The position numbers and the translations under genes were made by a program. The notes beneath the pieces were generated by a model. The model saw only the letters and a program-made list of their open reading frames with translations, did no database searches and was not told the origin of the DNA. DNA of 8,954 nucleotides, from the NCBI GenBank assembly GCA_913052515.1, contig CAJXFJ010000048.1, positions 1 to 8,954 of the forward strand, given 5' to 3'. Shown one piece after another: positions 1 to 6,905 of this stretch (position 1 is its first letter; each line of letters opens with the position of its first letter). The stretch comes from an uncultured Flavobacteriales bacterium. GTDB lineage: Bacteria > Bacteroidota > Bacteroidia > Flavobacteriales > Vicingaceae.

Positions 1-150
1 ATCTTTAACATAAATGGCCAATTGGTTCAGCAGTATGTTAAACCGTCAAAGGAGCTTGAATTATCCTCTTTAGAAAATGGGGTGTATTTTATTCAAGCCT
101 CTAATAAACAAGGTAAGTTTTATACAGAAAAGCTTATAATTAACCGATAA
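1..150 (+). CDS. C-terminal fragment of a T9SS-sorted secreted protein (5' end outside window)
   Basis: The open frame runs from base 1 without a start and ends at TAA 148-150, giving the last 49 residues of a larger protein. The pattern is that of the type IX secretion system type A C-terminal sorting domain: an initial IFNINGQLV strand (the usual 'v.n..G..v' motif), then LSSLENGVYFIQ (the 'l..G.Y.v' motif), and a terminal EKLIINR strand. In this family the domain directs export across the outer membrane through the Por/T9SS machinery and is usually cleaved on surface attachment or release. The cargo domain lies outside the window, so the protein's function cannot be stated. The gene is convergent with alaS and the two coding regions overlap by 11 bp (140-150). 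Confidence is high for the sorting domain; nothing can be said about enzyme activity. Confidence 0.85.
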   Translation: MFNINGQLVQQYVKPSKELELSSLENGVYFIQASNKQGKFYTEKLIINR

Positions 151-158
151 GCTTCTCT
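126..158. terminator. Hairpin over the convergent stop codons, possible bidirectional terminator
   Basis: Bases 130-137 (AAGCTTAT) and 147-154 (ATAAGCTT) are perfect inverted repeats of 8 bp. After one mismatch (129/155) the stem continues for three more pairs (126-128 with 156-158), around a 9-nt loop. The stem brackets the stop codons of both the sorted-protein gene (148-150) and alaS (140-142). Downstream on the + strand the sequence is pyrimidine-rich, and on the - strand the 3' arm runs into TTTTCT. Neither side has a strong uninterrupted T tract, so intrinsic termination is plausible rather than shown. Confidence 0.5.
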
Positions 159-2746
159 GCTTCTTCCAATGCTTTTACAATGCCAGAAGGATTTTTGCCA
201 CCTGCGGTTGCGAAAAAAGCTTGACCACCTCCACCACCTTGGATGTGTTTGGCTAATTCACGAACGATTTGCCCAGCATTCCAATCTCTTTCAGCCACCA
301 AATTTTCACTTATTAGTACAGAAATAGTTGGCTTCCCTCCTACTTTTGAGGCTAAAACCATAAACAAGTTTTCAACTTCCCCTTTCAATTGAAAGGCCAA
401 ATTCTTGATGGAACCTGCATCTAATTCTACTTCTTGAATAATGGCATTAACGCCATTTGTAGGTTTTATTGAATCGATCAACTCTTGTTTTACATTGCCC
501 GCTGCTTTGGCTTTTAGCTTTTCAATTTCCTTTTGCAGTTGCTGGTTCTCTTTCAATAAATTGTCAACCGATTGCTTTAAATTTTTCGGCTGCTTTAAAC
601 TTTGTTTTAAGTCTTCAAGCAAGTCGTTTTGTTCAAAAAAGAGTTTTTGAGCCGCTTCTCCACTAACTGCTTCAATCCTTCGAATACCTGAAGCAACTGC
701 GCTTTCAGAAGTAATTTTAAATAAGCCAATTTCTCCACTTGCTTGTACATGTGTTCCACCACATAATTCAATGGATTCTCCAAATTGGATTACCCTTACC
801 GTATCGCCATATTTTTCTCCAAATAAAGCCATTGCTCCTTTTGCTTTTGCCTCTTCTATGGGAATATTTCGTTCTTCCTCTAAGCTTAAGTTTTCGCGAA
901 TACGTTCATTCACAAACTCTTCAATTTGACGAATCTCTTCTTGATTTACTTTCTGAAAATGAGAAAAGTCAAAGCGCAAATAGTCAGGATTAACCAAAGA
1001 GCCCTTTTGTTCCACATGTTCCCCTAAAATATTCCTTAAGGCTTGGTGCATTAAATGCGTAGCACTATGGTTAGCCATGCTTTTTTTACGTGCACCTTGA
1101 TTTACATGCGCTTGAAAAGTAGCCTCGATATCTTTTGGTAATTCTTTTGAAAAGTGAACGATTAATTGATTTTCCTTTTTGGTATCTATAATGCTAATCT
1201 TTTCTCCATTAGACTCTATGTAACCGGTATCACCCACTTGTCCACCACCTTCAGGGTAGAATGGAGTCAAATTAAAAATCAATTGATACAACTTCTTTCC
1301 TTTTTGCTCTACTTCTCGGTAACGACAAATTTTAACTTGACTACTCAGGTAATCGTAACCAATAAACTCTTCTTTTTCGTCTTCACGCAACACAATCCAG
1401 TCGCCTGCTTCTACTTTTGTGGCTTCTCTCGAGCGCTCCTTCTGTTCTTGAAGCCTGGACTCAAACCCCTTTAAATCAACCTTTAAGCCTTTTTCTTCAG
1501 CTAAAAGTGAAGTTAAATCAATAGGAAAGCCAAACGTATCGTATAACTCAAAAGCAAATTGCCCATCTACCATTTGATTAGAATTTGCTTGGTAAGTTTC
1601 AAAACGTTCAATGCCTTTGGCTAAGGTTCTTAAAAACGATTGCTCTTCTTCTAAAATCACTTTTTGAACTAAGGCTTTCTGAGAAATCAATTCTTCAAAT
1701 GTATCGCCCATGCTTTCACTTAAAGTGGGAAGCAATTGATTTAAAAATGGCTCTTTTAAATTTAAGAAGCTATACCCATAACGCACCGCTCTTCTTAAAA
1801 TACGTCGAATAACATAACCTGCCCCTGTATTAGATGGCAACTGGCCATCCGCAATGGTAAAGGCAATGGCTCTTATATGATCAACAACAACTCGAAAAGC
1901 AATGTCTTTTTTTGAATCGGTAGCCGTATATTCTAGACCTGAAAGACTTTCTAATTTCCTTAATAAGGGCGCAAACACATCCGTATCGTAGTTCGAAGTT
2001 TTTCCTTGAATGGCCATACACAAACGCTCGAAGCCCATTCCTGTATCTACATGTTTGGCAGGCAATGATTCTAGTGAACCATCTTTTTTACGGTTAAACT
2101 CCATAAAAACCAAGTTCCAAATTTCCACCACTTGTGGATGATCTTGGTTTACCAAATCAGCACCTTTTACTTTTTGTATTTCTTCATCGGTACGCAAATC
2201 CATGTGAATTTCTGAACATGGTCCACAAGGTCCAATATCTCCCATTTCCCAGAAATTGTCTTTTTTATCTGCTTTTAGAATTCGGTCTTTAGATAGTATT
2301 TTGGACCAAGCTTCATAGGCTTCTTCATCCTCCCCTAATCCATCTCCTTTATCGCCGCCAAATACAGTCACGTACAATCTGTCTTTACTTAGTCCTAATT
2401 CATCAGTTAAAAATTCCCATGCCCATGGAATCATTTCGGCTTTAAAGAAATCACCAAATGACCAGTTTCCAAGCATCTCAAACATGGTATGATGGTAAGT
2501 ATCTACTCCAACTTCCTCTAAATCATTATGTTTCCCGGAAACCCGCAAACACTTTTGAGTATCTACCACTCGCGGAAATTTTGCTTCTTGATTGCCCAAA
2601 AACAAATCTTTAAACTGATTCATTCCTGCATTGGTAAACATTAAAGTTGGATCATCTTTTACCACAATCGGAGCAGAGGCAACTAATTCATGTTGCTTCT
2701 TTTGAAAAAAATTAAAAAAGGCTTCGCGGGTCTCTTTTGAGGTCAT
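140..2746 (-). CDS. alaS: Alanyl-tRNA synthetase
   Basis: This is a complete 868-residue class II alanyl-tRNA synthetase of normal bacterial length, which charges tRNA-Ala in the cytoplasm and edits mischarged Ser/Gly. The N-terminal catalytic domain (about 1-250) carries TNAGMNQFKDLFLG near 38-51 and the class II core around CLRVSGKHNDLEEVG (66-80), followed by HHTMFEMLGNWSFGDFF. GAGYVIRRILRRAVRYG (308-324) precedes the tRNA-recognition region. The editing domain has the zinc set H560 and H564 (HSATH) with C662 and H666 (CGGTH). A coiled stretch (about 705-750) leads to the C-Ala domain with the Gly-rich QGGGGGQ (836-842). All key motifs are intact. The ATG at 2744-2746 gives the expected N-terminus (TSKETREAFFNFF). 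It is divergent from the M23 gene and convergent with the gene at 1-150. Confidence 0.98.
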   Translation of the reverse strand: MTSKETREAFFNFFQKKQHELVASAPIVVKDDPTLMFTNAGMNQFKDLFLGNQEAKFPRVVDTQKCLRVSGKHNDLEEVGVDTYHHTMFEMLGNWSFGDFFKAEMIPWAWEFLTDELGLSKDRLYVTVFGGDKGDGLGEDEEAYEAWSKILSKDRILKADKKDNFWEMGDIGPCGPCSEIHMDLRTDEEIQKVKGADLVNQDHPQVVEIWNLVFMEFNRKKDGSLESLPAKHVDTGMGFERLCMAIQGKTSNYDTDVFAPLLRKLESLSGLEYTATDSKKDIAFRVVVDHIRAIAFTIADGQLPSNTGAGYVIRRILRRAVRYGYSFLNLKEPFLNQLLPTLSESMGDTFEELISQKALVQKVILEEEQSFLRTLAKGIERFETYQANSNQMVDGQFAFELYDTFGFPIDLTSLLAEEKGLKVDLKGFESRLQEQKERSREATKVEAGDWIVLREDEKEEFIGYDYLSSQVKICRYREVEQKGKKLYQLIFNLTPFYPEGGGQVGDTGYIESNGEKISIIDTKKENQLIVHFSKELPKDIEATFQAHVNQGARKKSMANHSATHLMHQALRNILGEHVEQKGSLVNPDYLRFDFSHFQKVNQEEIRQIEEFVNERIRENLSLEEERNIPIEEAKAKGAMALFGEKYGDTVRVIQFGESIELCGGTHVQASGEIGLFKITSESAVASGIRRIEAVSGEAAQKLFFEQNDLLEDLKQSLKQPKNLKQSVDNLLKENQQLQKEIEKLKAKAAGNVKQELIDSIKPTNGVNAIIQEVELDAGSIKNLAFQLKGEVENLFMVLASKVGGKPTISVLISENLVAERDWNAGQIVRELAKHIQGGGGGQAFFATAGGKNPSGIVKALEEAEKLIG

Positions 2747-2807
2747 AGCTGTTGAAAACTTTTGAACTTTACTAACTTTCTTTAACAGTGCATTAACACC
2801 TTTGTGT

Positions 2808-2838
2808 TTTGAAGAAAAGCTTTGGAAGCTTAACTTTG
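2808..2838 (+). promoter_or_regulatory. Bacteroidota-type promoter for the M23 peptidase / MerR pair
   Basis: A TTTG (-33 element) lies at 2808-2811 and TAACTTTG, an exact match to TAnnTTTG (-7 element), at 2831-2838; the spacer is 19 nt. Both the sequences and the spacing fit the primary sigma factor consensus described for Bacteroides and Flavobacterium. Transcription would start near 2845, leaving a 5' leader of about 40 nt before the TTG start at 2886. The pair of genes downstream has no other visible promoter. Confidence 0.6.
2817..2831. repeat. Short dyad in the promoter spacer
   Basis: AAGCTT at 2817-2822 and AAGCTT at 2826-2831 flank a 3-nt centre (TGG). Because AAGCTT is self-complementary, the unit is both an inverted and a direct repeat. 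It lies almost wholly within the 19-nt spacer of the promoter at 2808-2838 and touches the first base of the -7 element. In an alaS leader transcript it could also form a 6-bp hairpin. It could be an operator, a weak RNA hairpin, or chance. Confidence 0.35.
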
Positions 2839-2858
2839 CCCTGCTTTTTTTAAGGCAT

Positions 2859-2884
2859 CAAATTTAATTAAATAAGCCAGCAAA
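2859..2884 (-). promoter_or_regulatory. Weak candidate promoter for alaS
   Basis: Read on the - strand, 2866-2859 is TAAATTTG, a match to the Bacteroidota -7 consensus TAnnTTTG. A TTTG lies upstream at 2884-2881. The gap between them is only 14 nt, shorter than the usual approximately 19, so the -33 assignment is doubtful. It would imply a leader of roughly 105 nt before the alaS ATG. It is the only TAnnTTTG match I find on this strand between the two genes. Confidence 0.25.
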
Positions 2885-2885
2885 A

Positions 2886-3857
2886 TTGCCTAAGACTAAA
2901 TATAGATTTAATACAAAAACCCTTAGCTACGAAAAGATTGAGCTAGACTGGAAACAAAAAATTTTCAGAGCTTCTACTTTTATGATTGCAAGCCTTTTTA
3001 TGGGATTTGTGTTTTATATGGCTGCTAGTAAATTAATTGATTCGCCTAAAGAGAAACTTTTAAAAAAGGAAAACAGTCAATTAAAATCTCAATACGAATT
3101 ACTCAATAGTCGAATGGACCAAGTCACTGGTGTATTGGAGGACATTCAGCGTAGAGACGATGAGATTTACCGCGTGATATTTGAAGCTGAACCCATTGCG
3201 AAAGAGATTCGAGAAGCAGGATTTGGTGGTGTAAATCGCTACAAAAACATTGAGGGTTATAAAAACTCTGAACTGATTATAGAAAGCGCTCAAAAACTAG
3301 ACAAGATTACAAAGCAACTTTACATTCAATCTAAATCCTACGACGAAGTCTATAATATGGCTTCCAGAAAAGAGAAAATGCTAGCTTCTATTCCAGCTAT
3401 TCAGCCGGTTGCCAATAAAAATTTAAAGCGCATGGCTTCGGGTTATGGCATGAGAATGCACCCCATTTACAAGCGAAGAAAAATGCACACTGGCATGGAT
3501 TTCTCAGCGGAAAGAGGAACTGAAATTTATGCTACCGGAAACGGCAAAGTGATTCATGTGGAAAGTAGTCGAAGGGGCTATGGAAATCACGTTATTATAG
3601 ATCATGGATATGGATATAAGACGCTATATGCGCATATGAGCCGCTTTGATGTTCGCAGAGGGGAAGAAGTTCGTAGAGGTCAGGTAATTGGTTATGTTGG
3701 TAACACAGGAACATCTGTTGCACCGCACCTTCATTATGAAGTACATAAAAATGGTGAGAAAGTAAATCCGATCAATTACTATTTCAACGACTTAAGTCCT
3801 GAAGAATACGAGCAAATGATTGAGTTTGCATCTCAGCCTACGCAGTCTTTTGATTAA
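2886..3857 (+). CDS. Membrane-anchored M23 (LytM-type) peptidoglycan endopeptidase
   Basis: This 323-residue protein has a short basic cytoplasmic N-terminus (PKTKYRFN), one membrane helix at about 30-48, a coiled-coil or helical periplasmic linker (about 52-165), and a C-terminal peptidase M23 domain (about 180-300). The zinc site is intact: H201 and D205 in HTGMD and H283 in HLHYE; the expected catalytic histidines are H250 (LYAH) and H281. The family cleaves peptide cross-links in peptidoglycan, so a periplasmic role in cell-wall remodelling is inferred. Some M23 homologues instead act as scaffolds, but the complete active site argues for catalysis here. The start is TTG at 2886-2888: an in-frame TAA lies at 2865-2867, no ATG or GTG lies between, and the N-terminus fits Bacteroidota homologues. 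A MerR-like gene follows after 2 nt and is probably cotranscribed. Confidence 0.9.
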   Translation: MPKTKYRFNTKTLSYEKIELDWKQKIFRASTFMIASLFMGFVFYMAASKLIDSPKEKLLKKENSQLKSQYELLNSRMDQVTGVLEDIQRRDDEIYRVIFEAEPIAKEIREAGFGGVNRYKNIEGYKNSELIIESAQKLDKITKQLYIQSKSYDEVYNMASRKEKMLASIPAIQPVANKNLKRMASGYGMRMHPIYKRRKMHTGMDFSAERGTEIYATGNGKVIHVESSRRGYGNHVIIDHGYGYKTLYAHMSRFDVRRGEEVRRGQVIGYVGNTGTSVAPHLHYEVHKNGEKVNPINYYFNDLSPEEYEQMIEFASQPTQSFD

Positions 3858-3859
3858 TT

Positions 3860-4186
3860 ATGGAAGCTACTCCAAACAAACTTTATTACAGCATTGGTGA
3901 AGTAAGCCAAATGTTTGAGGTAAACACCTCATTGATTCGTTTTTGGGAAAAAGAGTTTGCTATAATCAAGCCCAAGAAAAACAAAAAGGGGAATCGTCTA
4001 TTTACTCAAAAGGACGTTGACAACTTCCACTTAATCTATCACTTGGTAAAAGAAAGAGGTTTTACGCTTGAGGGAGCAAAAAAGAAGCTCCGAGAAAATA
4101 GAGATGACACCATGAACCAAGTGGAAATGTTAAAGTCACTCAAAAAAATTAAAGGCTTTTTATTGGAATTGAAAGAAGAGCTCTAA
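3860..4186 (+). CDS. Short MerR-like HTH transcriptional regulator
   Basis: The protein has 108 residues. Its N-terminus is a MerR-type winged helix-turn-helix: YYSIGEVSQMFEVNTSLIRFWEKEF (9-33) contains the recognition helix, followed by a wing (NKKGNRLFTQKDV, 41-53) and the HLVKERGFTLEGAKKKL helix region (61-77). The remainder, about 30 residues, is a charged helix that could serve for dimerisation. There is no C-terminal effector-binding domain and no cysteine at all, so it is not a metal or redox sensor of the classical MerR/SoxR kind. The ATG at 3860 lies 2 nt after the M23 stop, pointing to translation from the same mRNA. Its target is unknown; autoregulation through the dyad at 2817-2831 is a possibility. 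Its stop overlaps the stop of the convergent gene by a few bases. Confidence 0.88.
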   Translation: MEATPNKLYYSIGEVSQMFEVNTSLIRFWEKEFAIIKPKKNKKGNRLFTQKDVDNFHLIYHLVKERGFTLEGAKKKLRENRDDTMNQVEMLKSLKKIKGFLLELKEEL

Positions 4187-5937
4187 TTGATCTTTACCCT
4201 TCTTAGTTGATTTAAGCCAAGCCATTGCTTTCCTTCAATCACTACATCAAATTGAATTTCATATATTCCAGGCTTATTTGGAGTAGCCACTTTAATCTCT
4301 TGAACAAATTCATGCCAAACATCTACCTCCAAAGGAGTTCGAATTCCATCCCATTGAACAATTTCTCCATCTTGTAACCAATGATAAGAAATAAATAATT
4401 GATGGTCTAAATGAGAAGGCAGTGGAACATCTGCTCCATTTTTAATCAATACAGGAAATAGTAAGGTGTCATTTTTTTGCAAGCTAACTTCTGTTGATTG
4501 CAAAGCTTCTAACCGCACTTTTTCAGCATATTCCACAATCGGCAACTCAAAATTTGCTTGATTTAGACTTGAATAATCTTCTTGCTTCAATTCAAAAAAA
4601 CGATCGTTTAGGAAATCATATTCCTCAATTTCAAATCTTCTAAATAGAAAGTTAGTTGAATTCAATTGTTGTGGATTTTTTCCAAATTCAAAATCAGCAG
4701 AGGTTATCAAACTAAGTGCATTAGACTTACCATCACAAGCTGAAATTAAAAGTGCTTCAATAGGATTTGCCCAAGTAGGTAGCGAATAATTTTTCTCAAA
4801 ATTTGAATTATCAATAATGTACTTACTTCCTCCTAAGGTTTGTGCATAATCAACAATTCTTTCCCATTGTTTCATGCGTTCTTGCATGGGTCTTCCATAA
4901 TCCCAAATCCAATACATTCGTCCAAACAAAAGCAAAGTAATCAGTACACTTGAAAGTTGTTTTACTCTTATAGATTTTGATTCAAAGACAGCATAAGCAA
5001 AGGGAACAGCAACTAAAAACACGAGTGGATTATACATGGATTCGAAGTAGCGAATAAAACTTACGGCCGAAGCTTTATTATTCACTGCAATAAGAATGAG
5101 CAATATACTACCAAGAAATACCAACAATTTTTTTCCTTCTTTTCTTCGTATAAAAAGAAGAACAACTATTCCAGTCATTAATAACAAATCGGGAAAATAA
5201 GTACTGAACAATTCCCATAGTTGCCATAAGTAATCTGAGTCCAATAAATTAGTCCAACTAGCATCAACATCAAACTTTCCTTTGGTGTTACTCCATTCGT
5301 ATTCGGAGAAGGTAAAGAATTCTACTACTAAACCAATCAGAAAAAAAGAGCCTGTGATGAGATGAATCTTTTTCTGCCAGCCATAATCTAAATAATGAAA
5401 GGCAAGGGCTAATCCAATAAGCAAGAAATTCTCTGGATGGGACATCATGGCAAACCATTGCGCCAATAACAAAAGCATTAACCACTTATCATCGCTGTAT
5501 TTGGCAGAGCGCAAAATGGAATAAAACAAAACTGCAATGGCTGCTCCATAAGCTATCTCATACATGGGACTGTAGTACATCCACAACTGCCCAACCAAGT
5601 GAACTAAAAGTAAAGCAAAAGCTCCTGCTCGATCTTTTAATGGATATAAAATAATGAGAAACAAGAGGTAGAAAAACAGTTCATGACCGAAAGACCACAA
5701 CACCAATAACACTTTTAAAGGAAAGCCTAAGTAATAGCCTATGAGTGGCAATACTTGTGACAGTGCTAGAACTGTTCGTCCATGCTCTATATGAAACCAG
5801 CCTTTATTGACCGTAAAAAATGCATAATAGGCTGCATCAGCGTAGAGTCTTTCTTTGAAAAGTAGCACGGACATTACCATTAAACAGGCAAATAGTAAGT
5901 GCAGCACCCAATTGCTAATGGTAAAGAAAGACTTCAA
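4183..5937 (-). CDS. Polytopic membrane protein with soluble C-terminal domain, possibly GT-C-like glycosyltransferase
   Basis: I do not recognise a named family for this 584-residue protein. The first 345 residues hold roughly ten to twelve hydrophobic helices (for example 8-27, 74-98, 104-122, 190-209, 269-287, 302-318, 328-344). An acidic residue in the first loop (D34 in YADAAYY) and SHPEN at 166-170 resemble the layout of GT-C glycosyltransferases that use lipid-linked sugars; this is inference from topology. Residues 345-480 are soluble. About 490-584 look like an Ig-like beta-sandwich: SYHW (517-520), WDGIRTPL (529-536), PGIYEIQFD (556-564), EGKQW (568-572), a pattern I associate with tails of some bacterial glycan enzymes. 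The start is probably TTG at 5935-5937, giving a good first helix; an in-frame stop lies at 5950-5952 and the first ATG is codon 20 (5878-5880). It follows hldD by 2 nt. Confidence 0.6.
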   Translation of the reverse strand: MKSFFTISNWVLHLLFACLMVMSVLLFKERLYADAAYYAFFTVNKGWFHIEHGRTVLALSQVLPLIGYYLGFPLKVLLVLWSFGHELFFYLLFLIILYPLKDRAGAFALLLVHLVGQLWMYYSPMYEIAYGAAIAVLFYSILRSAKYSDDKWLMLLLLAQWFAMMSHPENFLLIGLALAFHYLDYGWQKKIHLITGSFFLIGLVVEFFTFSEYEWSNTKGKFDVDASWTNLLDSDYLWQLWELFSTYFPDLLLMTGIVVLLFIRRKEGKKLLVFLGSILLILIAVNNKASAVSFIRYFESMYNPLVFLVAVPFAYAVFESKSIRVKQLSSVLITLLLFGRMYWIWDYGRPMQERMKQWERIVDYAQTLGGSKYIIDNSNFEKNYSLPTWANPIEALLISACDGKSNALSLITSADFEFGKNPQQLNSTNFLFRRFEIEEYDFLNDRFFELKQEDYSSLNQANFELPIVEYAEKVRLEALQSTEVSLQKNDTLLFPVLIKNGADVPLPSHLDHQLFISYHWLQDGEIVQWDGIRTPLEVDVWHEFVQEIKVATPNKPGIYEIQFDVVIEGKQWLGLNQLRRVKIN

Positions 5938-5939
5938 TT

Positions 5940-6905
5940 TTAAAAGTACTTATGAGAAGCTAAATAATTTTTCACATAATCTTCCACTCCTTCTTCCAAA
6001 GTTGAAAATGCGTCTGTGTAGCCTGCATTTCTAAGCTTGCTCATATCGGCTTCTGTAAAATATTGGTATTTATCTCGAATATCTTCTGGTGTTGGTATAA
6101 AACTTATAGAAGCCTCTTTGTCCATCGCTTCAAAAGTAGCATGCACAAGATCTAAGAAAGTTCGAGCTTGACCTGAGCCCATGTTGTACAAACCATTTTC
6201 AGGCATATTTTCTCTCAACCATAACATAACAGCTGCCAAATCTTTTACATAAACAAAGTCTCGCATTTGTTCACCATCCTTGTATTCTGGATTATGTGAT
6301 TGAAAGAGTTTCATCGCACCACTATCCTTTATTTGATTGAAGGCGTGAAAGATAACCGAAGCCATTCTTCCTTTATGGTATTCATTTGGACCATACACAT
6401 TAAAAAATTTCAAACCTGCCCAAAATGGTGGCGTTTCTTCTTGTGCAAAAGCCCATTGATCAAATTCATTTTTAGAACGGCCGTATGGATTTAAAGGTTC
6501 CAATTTATCAATTATCTCTTGACTGTCTTTGTAGCCGTGTTCGCCTAAGCCATATGTGGCAGCCGAAGAAGCATAGATTAAACCGATTTCATGTTTGGCA
6601 CAAATTTTCCAAATGGATTTACTGTATTCCACATTTAGTTTATTCAGCAAATCGACATCAAATTCAGCGGTATTGGTTCGCGCTCCAAGATGGTAGACAA
6701 AGGTTACTTTTTCTGCATTCTCCTCAAACCAATCTATAAATTCATCTCTTTCAATTTGACCAACTATTTTTTTCCCGTTTAGGTTTTTATTCTTTTCAGG
6801 AAAACTAAAATCATCTACGACGATTATGTTTTCTCTTTCTTTTCTATTCAGAAAGCTAACCATGTAACTTCCTATAAAACCTGCTGCTCCTGTTACTACT
6901 ATCAT
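5940..6905 (-). CDS. hldD: ADP-L-glycero-D-manno-heptose 6-epimerase
   Basis: This 321-residue extended short-chain dehydrogenase converts ADP-D-glycero-beta-D-manno-heptose to the L-glycero form, the donor for inner-core lipopolysaccharide heptose. The Rossmann nucleotide-binding motif GAAGFIG is at 6-12. The catalytic set is S113/S114 (YASSAATYG) with Y141 and K145 (YGRSK). The family-typical stretch FNVYGPNEYHKGRMAS (168-183), then HNPEYKDGEQMRDFVYVKD and EDIRDKYQYFTEADM near the C-terminus, separates HldD from GalE and other sugar epimerases. Length is close to that of the E. coli enzyme (310). The ATG at 6903-6905 directly abuts the mqnD stop (6906-6908) with no intervening base, so translational coupling is likely. 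The other heptose genes (gmhA, hldE, gmhB) are not in the window. The symbol rfaD is a synonym. Confidence 0.93.
   Translation of the reverse strand: MIVVTGAAGFIGSYMVSFLNRKERENIIVVDDFSFPEKNKNLNGKKIVGQIERDEFIDWFEENAEKVTFVYHLGARTNTAEFDVDLLNKLNVEYSKSIWKICAKHEIGLIYASSAATYGLGEHGYKDSQEIIDKLEPLNPYGRSKNEFDQWAFAQEETPPFWAGLKFFNVYGPNEYHKGRMASVIFHAFNQIKDSGAMKLFQSHNPEYKDGEQMRDFVYVKDLAAVMLWLRENMPENGLYNMGSGQARTFLDLVHATFEAMDKEASISFIPTPEDIRDKYQYFTEADMSKLRNAGYTDAFSTLEEGVEDYVKNYLASHKYF

Noticed and set aside
441..993. Open frames of 65-84 codons on the + strand inside alaS
   Set aside because: They lie antisense to intact alaS codons, have no family resemblance and are shadows of its codon usage.
130..2831. 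AAGCTT repeats on both sides of alaS (130-154 and 2817-2831) as a mobile-element boundary
   Set aside because: The shared unit is only 6 bp, there are no target duplications or transposase remnants, and alaS is a core gene.
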